A stretch of 64,000 nucleotides of DNA, from positions 310,001 through 374,000 of the forward strand of contig DASWIS010000008.1 in assembly GCA_036397555.1 (NCBI GenBank). The letters are read 5' to 3'. This stretch comes from Candidatus Zixiibacteriota bacterium (GTDB taxonomy: Bacteria > Zixibacteria > MSB-5A5 > WJJR01). Under the pieces are notes generated by a model, which worked only from the letters and a program-made list of their open reading frames with translations, did not search any database and had not been told where the DNA came from. How positions within the stretch are numbered: position 1 is the stretch's first letter; each line of letters opens with the position of its first letter. A program made the translations under genes and the position numbers. This document shows, in pieces, positions 9,053-17,295 of the stretch.

Positions 9053-9877
9053 ATGGCTGATTCGCATCATAAGGGCGTCGTCGCGCTTGTCGTTGCAGCA
9101 TTGCTGGGGCTGAATCTGTTCTCCTTATCATGCAGCAACAAGTCGCCGTCATCGCCGGAGGTGCCGGTCGTTCCGAACGGATACGCCGAGTTTCGCGAAG
9201 CGCTGAGTTCCGCACTCGCGGAGTGTTGCGCACTGCTCAACGAAGCGATGAATCAACGCAATCCTGTTGAATTCAGCTCGGTCCCCGGAATCGACTGGCC
9301 GATCTCGGTCGAAGACAACCCCCCCACCGGAATTGAGACCGGCGGCGAGTTTATCATCGCGAATGGGACACAGCAGAACGACTCGTTTACGACATTCTTC
9401 TCCGAATTCGTGTCCCGGACCGGCGCACTGGGAGTGCTCGAGCCGGATGACACGTCGGCTGTGTACTTCGTCGAGTACCGTCGCACTTTCACGCGCTTTG
9501 CGGCCGGCGAAGACGGCAGCGAAGTGTGGAGCATCACGCTGGAAGCATTCATCGAACACCTCGACACCGACACCGCCGCTGTGCTGTTGACTTTGAGTGC
9601 GCGACAGCTTGACAAGCTGCACTGCTTCGACGGCGATTGCCAACGCTTCGAGATGAGCATCGACGGCCTGATGCTGAGAATCAACGAACTGTTTCGGGAG
9701 CCGGTGCCCGGCTCGGTCAGCGGCGTATTCTCCGAACGATTCACGACCGATACCGATTCGATGATGACGAAGACCGAATGGAATCTGGTCGGTTCGTTAA
9801 TCGCATCGGGCGTTGCCGATCTCTCGATTGCCACCTCGTCCGGCGCGGTCCGCGACACGCTCTCGTTCTGCCGTTGA
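9053..9877 (+). CDS. Lipoprotein of unknown function
   Basis: A 274-residue protein starting at ATG 9053, just after the terminator. The N-terminus is basic/His, then a hydrophobic stretch ends in LFSLSC, followed by a Ser/Pro linker typical of lipoproteins. The mature part is acidic and mostly alpha/beta mixed by eye, with several Cys residues (ECCALL, LHCFDGDC, SFCR). It is not obviously related to the two preceding lipoproteins, although it lies in the same run of secreted proteins. I recognise no family. Confidence 0.65.
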   Translation: MADSHHKGVVALVVAALLGLNLFSLSCSNKSPSSPEVPVVPNGYAEFREALSSALAECCALLNEAMNQRNPVEFSSVPGIDWPISVEDNPPTGIETGGEFIIANGTQQNDSFTTFFSEFVSRTGALGVLEPDDTSAVYFVEYRRTFTRFAAGEDGSEVWSITLEAFIEHLDTDTAAVLLTLSARQLDKLHCFDGDCQRFEMSIDGLMLRINELFREPVPGSVSGVFSERFTTDTDSMMTKTEWNLVGSLIASGVADLSIATSSGAVRDTLSFCR

Positions 9878-9946
9878 CTCTCCGTTCCATCCACGCCTAT
9901 CCTCGATTCCGGAGCCGCTGACGATCGGCGCGCGGTCGATTCGACG

Positions 9947-10369
9947 ATGGAAGAGATCATCAAATACGCCGGCTGTTTTGTCTGTGGCGATCAGAACCCT
10001 GAAGGGCTGCGCATCCGGTTTTATTATGATGACCACCGACAAGCGGTGGCCGACTGCGAAGCCGATCCGAAGTTTCAGGGATACAAAGGCGTCTTCCATG
10101 GCGGATTGGCGGCAACGCTGCTCGATGAAATCATGGTCAAGGCGGTCCTGGCGGAACGCCGCTATGCGATGACCGCCGAAATGAGTGTGCGATTCAAGTC
10201 GGCGATCAGGGTCGGAGAGCGGCTCCATTTGATCGGTCGCGTGACCAGGCGTCGGGGTCGGTTGTTTGAAACTGAAGGCGAGATCGTGACATCGGACGGC
10301 GCGATTCGCGCCACGGCCACCGGGAAGTATCTTGAGCTTCCTGAAGACACGCGACGGACTATGCTGTAG
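9947..10369 (+). CDS. Hotdog-fold thioesterase (PaaI/4HBT-like)
   Basis: A 140-residue single-domain protein. The N-terminal CFVCGDQNPEGLRI and the central GVFHGGLAATLLDEIM are hallmarks of PaaI-like hotdog thioesterases. The helix carrying HGG and the following Asp/Glu forms the active-site region. The later TAEMSVRFKSAIRVGE is the usual interface strand. It probably hydrolyses an acyl-CoA, but the substrate cannot be read from sequence. It stands alone between a lipoprotein and an RNase H-fold gene. The sequence 10370-10591 downstream shows nothing I can identify. Confidence 0.8.
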   Translation: MEEIIKYAGCFVCGDQNPEGLRIRFYYDDHRQAVADCEADPKFQGYKGVFHGGLAATLLDEIMVKAVLAERRYAMTAEMSVRFKSAIRVGERLHLIGRVTRRRGRLFETEGEIVTSDGAIRATATGKYLELPEDTRRTML

Positions 10370-10591
10370 CGCCCGGAAATCAACCCCGCCCTGCACACCT
10401 GTCGCACTCGTTTGCAGTCTCAGGCGCCAATTCTGAGAAGTCATCACCCTGCCTGACCGCCGCCCTCTCTATCGTCTTGGCCGACAGCAGATTAGGATGG
10501 CGACGGCCGGGGCGTTCCGGCGGCACTCCGGTTGCACGGTGCGGGATGGTCTCAGACCCGGGCGAGGTCTCAAACCAAAGGGATTGCCGAT

Positions 10592-11065
10592 ATGCGTTGC
10601 TACTTCTGGGGAACCAACAACAGACCATTGCGTGAGGAGCGCGCTCTCGGTGTGGTCTCCTTCGCCATTCCCGACTGGGGCGTTCAATTCCGCGCCGCAC
10701 GCACCGGTGACGCGACCGAATGCGAATACGCGGCACTCCTGGCGCTGTTGCGATTCGTCGAGAACAACAAGAGCGCCTTTGAGGGGACACGCCTCGAGTT
10801 TTATACCGATGCGTCCGCCGTTGTCTATCAGGTCAACCGCCACACGCCGGTACTCCCTGCCCAGGCGCGCCAATGGAGTCTGGCGCGGCGGTTGCGAACA
10901 TTGTTCCCATTCGAGCTCGGTTGGATCCCCAAGGAACAGAATCGCGCTTTCAGCGGCGTGCTCGAACTGGCGCCGTTTCAGATGAAACGATCGCTGCAAT
11001 ACCCAAAGCTCGATCCGCCGTCGGCTGCCGATCCGCGCGGCGGCAATACGCCCGGCAACTCCTAA
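10592..11065 (+). CDS. RNase H-fold protein, probably catalytically degenerate
   Basis: A 157-residue protein with the RNase HI strand-helix order: an N-terminal strand (CYFWGTNN), a glutamate helix (ECEYAALLALLRF), the strand FYTDASAVVYQVN and the late WIPKEQN box. In active RNase HI the first strand carries Asp-Gly and the C-terminal helix another Asp. Here those positions read Trp-Gly and Ser, so only the middle Glu and Asp remain. This suggests a nucleic-acid-binding or otherwise repurposed fold. I start at ATG 10592, because the upstream frame adds unrelated residues. It lies between the thioesterase and a secreted propeller-like protein. Confidence 0.55.
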   Translation: MRCYFWGTNNRPLREERALGVVSFAIPDWGVQFRAARTGDATECEYAALLALLRFVENNKSAFEGTRLEFYTDASAVVYQVNRHTPVLPAQARQWSLARRLRTLFPFELGWIPKEQNRAFSGVLELAPFQMKRSLQYPKLDPPSAADPRGGNTPGNS

Positions 11066-11152
11066 ACGAGCCGTTCGGCTTGTCCATCCTTTTACAACTG
11101 CCGCATCTGTCCCCTTGTGTCATGTCCGCTGCCGCGTAATATTCTCATTACG

Positions 11153-12310
11153 ATGCCGACTTCTGTCCATCGGATGCTGGATCGGCTCAGCACAATTGCG
11201 GCGTTGTTCATGGCAGTGAGCATTGCTTCTGCCGGGCAAACTCCGGCGGTCGAGCTTCGATCCGAATTCGAAACTGAATTCTCGGGCAGCGAATGGGTCG
11301 TATTCAGTTCCGGCGGCTGGTCAACAGTCGAAAAAGGGAAGGTCTGCTTCTACGACGAATCCGGTCGGCTCAAAGAGTCGGTCGACTTGCGGGGCAAGGA
11401 AGTCCTCACCGCGCCCCTCGCGGCGGAGCGAGTCGGTGTACTGCTGTATGCCGATCGCCAGCCGATGACGTTGTCGGTCGTGCGCTTTGAGATGTACGAT
11501 CCCAATGGCATTCGCACTCTGGCGATCGACAATCCCGGCTTCAACAAGGCGATCCTCGCTCCCAATGGTGCCGCCGTATGCGGGATCGTCGGTGCGGAAG
11601 GGCTTGAGGGCACCGTCCTGGAATTCCGCGATGAGAACGGACGCGTCTCCGACACCATTGCCGTCGATGCCTTCAAAAGCGGACGGTACTCCCGCGACGG
11701 CAGCCGCTTCTTCTATCAGACTGGCGACGGCGCGCTCAATGTCGCCCGTGGAAACGGCCAGATGCTCTACGCTCTCGGCATCGCCGATTCCTGGGCGTCA
11801 TCGGTTGACGGCCAGATCGTCGCTATCGCGAGACAGAGCACGATCCGCCTCTTCTCCGGCGGGGCGGGAGTCGGCGAGTTGGCGTGGCCCGCCGAATACG
11901 GATCCATCCGCAGTGTGGCGCTCTCACCGGATGCCGGCTACGGCGCGGCTATTTCCGCCGATCGATTGGCACTGTTCCGTGTCGAGCCCGGCGAGTTGCT
12001 CTGGGAGTTTGTCAACGATGTCCCCGGCTGGAACCTCCGTTCACTCGACATTTCGAAGAATGCCGACTGGGTCGCGGTCGGCGCCGATTATGATCCCGGC
12101 GCGACATCGACCCTGCGCCACGCACAGAGCCGCTGCCTCGTGTTCAATCGCCATGGTGAGTTGATCGGGCGCCGCGCGCGCGCGCCCAAATCCTGGGGCG
12201 CCCAGTATCCCATGGTGCGATTCATCGGCGACCATCAGACGCTGCTGTTCGCCGACCGCGACGGGATGTCACGTCTGCGCATTATCCCGCCAGGCGCCAC
12301 CGAGTATTGA
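11153..12310 (+). CDS. Secreted beta-propeller-like protein of unknown function
   Basis: A 385-residue protein. Its N-terminal hydrophobic segment (STIAALFMAVSIASA) looks like a signal peptide. The rest is a series of short beta-rich repeats with recurring Gly/Asp turns (SRDGSRFFYQTGDG, SVDGQIVAIARQ, SPDAGYGAAISADRLALFR, SKNADWVAVGADYD), like WD40/PD40-type blades. There is no catalytic motif. The start is uncertain: ATG 11153, or ATG 11174 just before the signal. The ferredoxin gene starts 3 bp after its stop, suggesting co-transcription with the ferredoxin/reductase pair. Confidence 0.6.
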   Translation: MPTSVHRMLDRLSTIAALFMAVSIASAGQTPAVELRSEFETEFSGSEWVVFSSGGWSTVEKGKVCFYDESGRLKESVDLRGKEVLTAPLAAERVGVLLYADRQPMTLSVVRFEMYDPNGIRTLAIDNPGFNKAILAPNGAAVCGIVGAEGLEGTVLEFRDENGRVSDTIAVDAFKSGRYSRDGSRFFYQTGDGALNVARGNGQMLYALGIADSWASSVDGQIVAIARQSTIRLFSGGAGVGELAWPAEYGSIRSVALSPDAGYGAAISADRLALFRVEPGELLWEFVNDVPGWNLRSLDISKNADWVAVGADYDPGATSTLRHAQSRCLVFNRHGELIGRRARAPKSWGAQYPMVRFIGDHQTLLFADRDGMSRLRIIPPGATEY

Positions 12311-12312
12311 GC

Positions 12313-12495
12313 ATGCGCGGCTCCGAGTTGACACTCGATCACGGGGCCTGCGCTGAATGCGGCCTGTGTGTCGCGGTGTGCGCGTATGACGCCTTGGTGC
12401 TGCGCCCAACAGAGCTGGAGATCATCCACGAGGAGTGTGTGCTCTGCGACGCGTGCGTGATCGCCTGCCCGACGGAAGCGCTGGCCATCGAGTAG
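12313..12495 (+). CDS. 2[4Fe-4S] ferredoxin
   Basis: A 60-residue protein with two classical CxxCxxCxxxC clusters, CAECGLCVAVC and CVLCDACVIACP, spaced as in clostridial-type 2[4Fe-4S] ferredoxins. It therefore carries low-potential electrons in the cytoplasm. It sits 18 bp upstream of a geranylgeranyl-reductase-family flavoprotein. In some archaea a ferredoxin encoded beside such a reductase is its electron donor, so it probably serves the next gene. ATG 12313 is used rather than the TTG at 12307. Confidence 0.88.
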   Translation: MRGSELTLDHGACAECGLCVAVCAYDALVLRPTELEIIHEECVLCDACVIACPTEALAIE

Positions 12496-12513
12496 TGCGC
12501 ACGTCTTTGACCG

Positions 12514-13713
12514 ATGAAAACCGACCGCCATTTTGATGTGGTTGTCGTGGGCGCCGGTCCCGCCGGAGGGTTGGCAGCGCTCACCGCTGCGCGCGCCGGG
12601 CTGCGCACGCTCTTAGTCGAGAAACATCACACGATCGGCGAACCGCTGTGCTGTGCCGAAGGAATATCTCGGTGTGGTTTGACCGACAACGTCGAGTTGA
12701 ATCGCGACTGGGTGGAGGCCGATGTCGAGCGGTGTTTCCTGGAATCGCCGGGCGGCCACACGGTCGAGTTCTCGCATCCCGACGCCGGGTTTGTGCTCTC
12801 GCGGCGACGCTTCGAGCAGGGAATGGCCGACATGGCCGCCGAGGCGGGCTGCGACGTCGCAACCGGCACGGAAGTTGTCGGATTGCTCAACGGGAAGAAC
12901 GACCGGTTCACCGGCGTGCGCCTGCTGGAGGGCGAGCGCGAAGACTCTGTCGGGTGTGAACTGATCATCGCCGCCGACGGAATCGAGTCGATGGTTGCTC
13001 GCTGGGCCGGTCTGGACACAACGCTGTCGGTCGATCACATGGATTCGGCCGCGCAATTCCTCTTCGGCGATGTCCCGGATCTTGATGCGTCGCGCATGGA
13101 GTTTTACTTCGGGACGAGAGTCGCACCCGGCGGCTACGCCTGGGTGTTTCCCAAGGGGAACAACACCGCCAATGTGGGAATTGCCATCGCGCCGGCGGTG
13201 GCCAACAGACAAAAGGCGATGTCGCTTTTGCGCGAATTCATCAAGTACCGTTTCGGCAAACCCGACCCCAAGCCATTGAAGCGTTCTGTCGGCGGTATTC
13301 CCGAGTTTTGCGGACGGCGCTTCCTGCTGAAGCGGAATGTCATGGTCGCCGGCGATGCCGCGCGTCTGCTGGATTCGATCACCGGCGCGGGGATCGCCAA
13401 TGCCTTGTGGTCGGGACGGCTCGCTGCGAATGCCGCAATCGACTACATGCGCGACGGCAGCGGCAACCTGTCCATACTGCGACGCTATCCCGATAACTGG
13501 ATGGCGGCACGCGGACGTGAGATGCGTTTCTTTCTGTGGACGCGACGCGTGTATCTGCGCATGACCGACGCCGACTTTGATGCTCTCTTCAAGGCACTGG
13601 GACCAACGTACGACAAGAAAACAATCTCCGGCATCGATCCCATCGACGTCATCAAGTCCGGATTGCGTGGGACGTCCTCGATACTGCGACTCGCACGGCA
13701 TGTCATGGCGTGA
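12514..13713 (+). CDS. Geranylgeranyl reductase family flavoprotein
   Basis: FAD-dependent reductase that saturates double bonds of isoprenoid chains. The N-terminal Rossmann motif G13-x-G-x-x-G (VVVGAGPAGGLAAL) is followed by EPLCCAEGIS, matching the GEPxxCxxGxS-type loop of this family. The FAD-closing region is FLLKRNVMVAGDAARLLDS. At 399 aa it fits the digeranylgeranyl-glycerophospholipid reductase / MenJ group rather than plant ChlP. Candidate substrates are menaquinone side chains, polyprenyl carriers or isoprenoid lipids. The adjacent ferredoxin is the likely donor. A polyprenyl diphosphate synthase lies about 20 kb downstream. Confidence 0.83.
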   Translation: MKTDRHFDVVVVGAGPAGGLAALTAARAGLRTLLVEKHHTIGEPLCCAEGISRCGLTDNVELNRDWVEADVERCFLESPGGHTVEFSHPDAGFVLSRRRFEQGMADMAAEAGCDVATGTEVVGLLNGKNDRFTGVRLLEGEREDSVGCELIIAADGIESMVARWAGLDTTLSVDHMDSAAQFLFGDVPDLDASRMEFYFGTRVAPGGYAWVFPKGNNTANVGIAIAPAVANRQKAMSLLREFIKYRFGKPDPKPLKRSVGGIPEFCGRRFLLKRNVMVAGDAARLLDSITGAGIANALWSGRLAANAAIDYMRDGSGNLSILRRYPDNWMAARGREMRFFLWTRRVYLRMTDADFDALFKALGPTYDKKTISGIDPIDVIKSGLRGTSSILRLARHVMA

Positions 13714-13796
13714 GGACACTGAGTACTTTTCGTGTCCGTGACCAATCGTTGACCATGATTCATCGACAATGTCGTCGCCTTGACTCACCACCTTCA

Positions 13797-13824
13797 TTGG
13801 ATCACCTTATTGTGCGCTTATAAT
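13797..13824 (+). promoter_or_regulatory. Probable promoter of the superoxide dismutase gene
   Basis: TTGGAT at 13797-13802 is followed after 16 nt by a perfect TATAAT (13819-13824). A strong GAGGAGG ribosome site follows at 13831-13837, so the untranslated leader would be only about 15 nt. The reading is by consensus only. Confidence 0.5.
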
Positions 13825-13843
13825 CGGATTGAGGAGGCGAGCG

Positions 13844-14575
13844 ATGGAACGGCGTGATGCACTGGGACTGATGGGAACGGCGGCGGCGGGTTTGCTGGCA
13901 GGCGGCTTGACAAATTCGACATGGGCGCAATCCGGTGAGGCATTGGCGATGCCGGGGTGGGATGGCGCGAAGGGCGAGTATGTGCTGCCGCCTTTGCCGT
14001 ACGCGTACAACGCCCTGGAACCGTCGATCGACGAGCAGACCATGCGGCTGCACCATGACATCCATCACGCGGGGTATGTCCGGGGGATGAATAAGGCGCT
14101 CGTCGATTTGAAATCGGCGCGTGCTGCCAACGACTTTGCCGCGATCAAAGCGATCAGCCGCGATCTGGCTTTCAACGGGTCGGGACACGTCCTGCACTGT
14201 ATCTTCTGGGACAACATGACGCCGACCGGTGCCGGTGGGACACCTTCCGGCGATCTCGGCAAAGCGTTAGGAGACAGCTTTGGCTCGGTCGACTCATTTC
14301 GAGCGCAGTTCTCCGCGGCGGCGGGCGCCGTCGAGGGCAGCGGCTGGGGAATCCTCGCGTGGGAACCGGTTGGACGCAACCTTGTCGTCCTCCAGGCCGA
14401 GAAACACCAGAATCTCTCCGTTTGGGGAGTGACACCGCTGTTGGTGCTCGATGTCTGGGAACACGCTTACTATCTCAAGTATCAAAACAAGCGCGGCGAC
14501 TACATCAAGGCATTCTGGGACGTAGCGAATTGGTCGGATGTCGCGCGACGGCTCACGGCGTGTGCCGGAACATAG
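13844..14575 (+). CDS. Exported Fe/Mn superoxide dismutase
   Basis: Dismutates superoxide to oxygen and peroxide. The metal ligands are visible: His in LHHDIHHAGY, His in GSGHVLHCIFW, and Asp and His in DVWEHAYYLKY. The N-terminus, MERRDALGLMGTAAAGLL and on to about residue 30, has a twin-Arg followed by a hydrophobic Ala/Gly stretch. It resembles a Tat signal, so the enzyme is probably folded in the cytoplasm and exported. GAGGAGG precedes ATG 13844 by 6 nt, giving 243 aa. Fe versus Mn specificity cannot be settled by eye. Confidence 0.9.
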   Translation: MERRDALGLMGTAAAGLLAGGLTNSTWAQSGEALAMPGWDGAKGEYVLPPLPYAYNALEPSIDEQTMRLHHDIHHAGYVRGMNKALVDLKSARAANDFAAIKAISRDLAFNGSGHVLHCIFWDNMTPTGAGGTPSGDLGKALGDSFGSVDSFRAQFSAAAGAVEGSGWGILAWEPVGRNLVVLQAEKHQNLSVWGVTPLLVLDVWEHAYYLKYQNKRGDYIKAFWDVANWSDVARRLTACAGT

Positions 14576-14692
14576 GGGGAGTGGCAGCGCCGTTTCTGAG
14601 GACAGTACTTGTTCCGCTCTCGCGCCGGGGCTAACTTGGGCGGCCATGTTCGCAGTCGACACAAGCTCTATCCACCGCTTGGGGAGGATTTC

Positions 14693-15880
14693 GTGAGAAA
14701 GATGACGGTCACGGCAATGCTCTGCGTCTCCGCACTATTACTGAGTGCGGGGCCGGTATCGGCACAACTGGGCGGTCTGAAGAAGAAAGCCGAAGACAAG
14801 GTCAAAAAGGAAGCCGAGAAGAAGGTCGACACCCCGTCCGAGACTCCGGCGACTCCTCAGGGCGAAACCGGGAAGGATCAGGCGTCGCAATCGCAGGAAG
14901 CCGCGGGGGCAGAACCGGGCAGCGGCCCTTGGCTCAACTACGACTTTGTTCCGGGGAATCGTGTGATCTTTTATGATGATCTGACCGCCGAGCAAGTAGG
15001 AAACTTCCCGCGACGATTTGAGTTCGGCGAGGGGAACATGGAAGTCGCCGACTGGGACAAGACCCGTTGGCTGCGCGCATCGACCTGGAGCCGATTCAGC
15101 ATCGGATTGCCCGAGACTCTGCCCGAAAAGTTCACCATCGAGTTTGACTTCTTTGCGCCGCCGGGATACAACAGCATCGGGATCAGCGGTGAAGACCCGG
15201 AGTTTAGCGGCAGCCAGAGTGTCGAACAGGCGCAAATCTATCTCGACATCACCAATCGCCAGGCGGGTCTGCGCAACTTGAAAGCGGCCACGCCGATTGC
15301 AATGGGGGCGATCGATGACGCCGTCTTCAGTCGCCCGATGCACTGCCGCGTGCTGGCTGACGGCGGGTACATGAAAGTTTACATCAATGAAAAACGCCTC
15401 GCCAATGTCCCCAAATGCACATTCCCGCGCGCCGACAAGCTCTATTTTGACATCGCGGCGAACGACGATCGTCCGTTGTTGCTCGCCAACTTCCGCGTCG
15501 CGTCCAGTGACAAAACGATCTACGATGCCCTGCTCGATTCAGGACGCGTTGCCACGCAGGGCATTCTCTTCGATTCCGGCTCCGACCGTCTCCGTCCCGA
15601 ATCGACCCCGACATTGAAGGAGATCGGTAAGATGCTTACGGACCACGCCGATCTGAAGCTGATCATCGAAGGACACACGGACAACACTGGTGACGACGCC
15701 TCCAATCAGTCGCTCAGCGAACTCCGCGCCAATGCCGTGCGCGACTATCTGATCGCTGAGTTCGAGATTGACGAATCGCGCTTGCAGGCAAAGGGATACG
15801 GCGAATCCCATCCTGTGGCGAGCAATGACACGCCGGAAGGTCGTCAGTCCAATCGCCGCAGCGAGCTGGTGAAGCTGTAG
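14693..15880 (+). CDS. OmpA-family protein with N-terminal LamG-like region
   Basis: A 395-residue secreted protein starting at GTG 14693 with GGGGAGG at 14681-14687. A signal peptide ending near VSAQ is followed by a Lys/Glu-rich charged segment, then a central beta-rich domain resembling a concanavalin-like jelly roll. The last ~110 residues are an OmpA C-terminal domain (GHTDNTGDD, SLSELRANAVRDYL, AKGYGESHPVASN), which binds peptidoglycan. It probably tethers the envelope to the wall. It belongs to a run of exported proteins. The central domain's ligand is unknown. Confidence 0.82.
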   Translation: MRKMTVTAMLCVSALLLSAGPVSAQLGGLKKKAEDKVKKEAEKKVDTPSETPATPQGETGKDQASQSQEAAGAEPGSGPWLNYDFVPGNRVIFYDDLTAEQVGNFPRRFEFGEGNMEVADWDKTRWLRASTWSRFSIGLPETLPEKFTIEFDFFAPPGYNSIGISGEDPEFSGSQSVEQAQIYLDITNRQAGLRNLKAATPIAMGAIDDAVFSRPMHCRVLADGGYMKVYINEKRLANVPKCTFPRADKLYFDIAANDDRPLLLANFRVASSDKTIYDALLDSGRVATQGILFDSGSDRLRPESTPTLKEIGKMLTDHADLKLIIEGHTDNTGDDASNQSLSELRANAVRDYLIAEFEIDESRLQAKGYGESHPVASNDTPEGRQSNRRSELVKL

Positions 15881-16018
15881 ACGCCGCCTCGGTACGCTTC
15901 GCCGACCGGGCGGTCGGAGCATGATTCGACAACTTGATGGCCGCCGGCATTGATTGCCGGGCGAAAGTGTTTCTCGGTGTCCGGCATCATCGTATGCCGG
16001 ATGCCGAACATCACACGA

Positions 16019-16498
16019 TTACTTCGGTTTGACGATGTCCGCTTTCGTGGATTCGACGATCGCCATCAACTCGGAGGTCTCCTTTTCAGGCACACTGTGT
16101 TTGGCAAGGACGCCCTTGAGGATTTCCACCATTCGATCCCAGTCTACTTCCGAGATGTTGAGATGCGCGTGCGACTCTTTCATGCCGCGTCCGGTGTATT
16201 GACATGGTCCGCCGGTGGCCTGACACACCATGGCCGTGACGTGGTACTTGAGATATGGTGCGGGTACCAGTTTCCTTGCCTTGTCGATGGCGGGATTCCG
16301 ATTGAGGATCGAATCCGGCACCATCGCGTCGATGAAATCGCTGACGACCACCGAGATGGGCGCCAGACCGCCGAGGCGCTCGTACAGTGAACGGGTCTCG
16401 GTCTCCGGCGCGTTCTGAGATCTCGCGACCAACGGGACTGTGGCGCACACGGCGACCGCGAGAATCGTGATCACCGAGGCAGTTTTCGTTCGGACCAT
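16019..16498 (-). CDS. Exported truncated haemoglobin (group I-like)
   Basis: A 159-residue protein. A hydrophobic signal peptide (ASVITILAVAVCATVPLVA) precedes a truncated globin: SLYERLGGLAPISVVVSDF is the typical A/B-helix start. The proximal haem His lies in KESHAHLNIS, where the spacing H-x-x-L points to the first His. Start ATG 16498 has GGAGGAG about 6 nt upstream on the minus strand; an earlier ATG at 16513 overlaps that site. Export of a group I globin is unusual, because most act in the cytoplasm binding O2 or NO. It lies near the exported superoxide dismutase. Confidence 0.82.
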   Translation of the reverse strand: MVRTKTASVITILAVAVCATVPLVARSQNAPETETRSLYERLGGLAPISVVVSDFIDAMVPDSILNRNPAIDKARKLVPAPYLKYHVTAMVCQATGGPCQYTGRGMKESHAHLNISEVDWDRMVEILKGVLAKHSVPEKETSELMAIVESTKADIVKPK

Positions 16499-16927
16499 TG
16501 TGCTCTCCTCCATCTTAACGAGTGTCTCCGCGACCGGCTCGCGGCCGCTCTCTTGTTGTCTCGCACGGGTTCCTCAATCTCTTTGAAGACGACAATACAG
16601 GCCGGAGGGTCGCCGCTACGCCCCACGCCAGTGTCGTATCATCACAAAACTATGACGCTCAGGACACCTTCTGCAACATACAAATCATCGCCACGCCATG
16701 TCGAATGACCTTGTCTCTGCGGCCGGTCGCCCGGATTGCCGCCTTCGCCGGACGAGGGGGCAACTCCTGGACAGATCGCGTGCGAGCGAGCCGCCCTTCT
16801 CAGATTCATTGCCATTCCGAGGGAGACGAATGATCAAGATGGCGGTTGACGCGTCGTCCGTTCCCCGCTCGGAGCCCACACAGAAGCCCCGCATCGGCGG
16901 GGCTTTCTACATTTCTCAAGGGCCCGA
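16499..16927. other. Intergenic region between globin and rpsT
   Basis: About 430 bp with no convincing gene; the short open frames have no ribosome site and no recognisable composition. It should contain the promoter of the globin gene on the minus strand near 16510-16560, although no clear consensus is visible. It also contains the hairpin at 16882-16908. Confidence 0.5.
16882..16908 (-). terminator. Terminator-like hairpin downstream of rpsT
   Basis: A strong stem (core arms 16884-16892 and 16897-16905, loop ATCG) lies about 20 bp beyond the rpsT stop codon on the minus strand. The flanking A/T bases extend the pairing, and short T runs occur on both strands, so it could work bidirectionally. 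Confidence 0.7.
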
Positions 16928-17191
16928 TCAGGAAGCTGCTGGGTTTTGAGTCCGCTTTGACAAGCGCGATTTGAGGCGGGCGGCTTTGTTGCGGTGGATG
17001 ATGCCGCGCGACGCGGCTTTGTCGAGCGATGAGGTCAGTGCGCGCAATTTTTCCTCACGCCCCTCGGTTTTCTCGGCAGCCGCGAAATCCTTGAGTGCGC
17101 CGCGCAGATTGGATTTGTGACGGCGGTTGGCGCTGGTGCGCTTGATGGTCTGGCGCAGATGCTTGCGGTCGGCGGGACGACGTTTCGACAC
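16928..17191 (-). CDS. rpsT: 30S ribosomal protein S20
   Basis: An 87-residue, highly basic, all-helical protein that binds 16S rRNA. RRHKSNLRGALKDF and LDKAASRGIIHRNKAARLKSRL are the conserved helices of bS20. The start is GTG 17191 (minus strand), with AAAGG 6-8 nt upstream. It is divergent from murJ, a pairing seen in other bacteria, and is followed by a terminator. S20 is translationally autoregulated in E. coli; the palindrome in the shared upstream region could relate to that, but this is speculation. Confidence 0.96.
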   Translation of the reverse strand: MSKRRPADRKHLRQTIKRTSANRRHKSNLRGALKDFAAAEKTEGREEKLRALTSSLDKAASRGIIHRNKAARLKSRLSKRTQNPAAS

Positions 17192-17252
17192 GATCTACCT
17201 TTCTTTTCCTCGTTGGTCCCCTCGCCGGGGACGGGTATCCTGTTGCGATCCG

Positions 17253-17277
17253 GACCTGGCGCGGCCCGCGCCAGGTC
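17253..17277. promoter_or_regulatory. Perfect palindrome between rpsT and murJ
   Basis: Arms 17253-17262 and 17268-17277 are exact 10-bp inverted repeats around a 5-nt loop. They lie in the 104-bp divergent intergenic region, 18 bp before the murJ start. The palindrome could be an operator or an RNA hairpin in either leader. There is no T tract, so a terminator is unlikely. Confidence 0.35.
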
Positions 17278-17295
17278 GAAGCACGAATATAACAC

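Noticed and set aside
12613-13797. Long minus-strand open frame (394 aa) opposite the geranylgeranyl reductase
   Set aside because: It is the complement of a clearly recognised gene in a GC-rich genome, has no family resemblance and no ribosome site.
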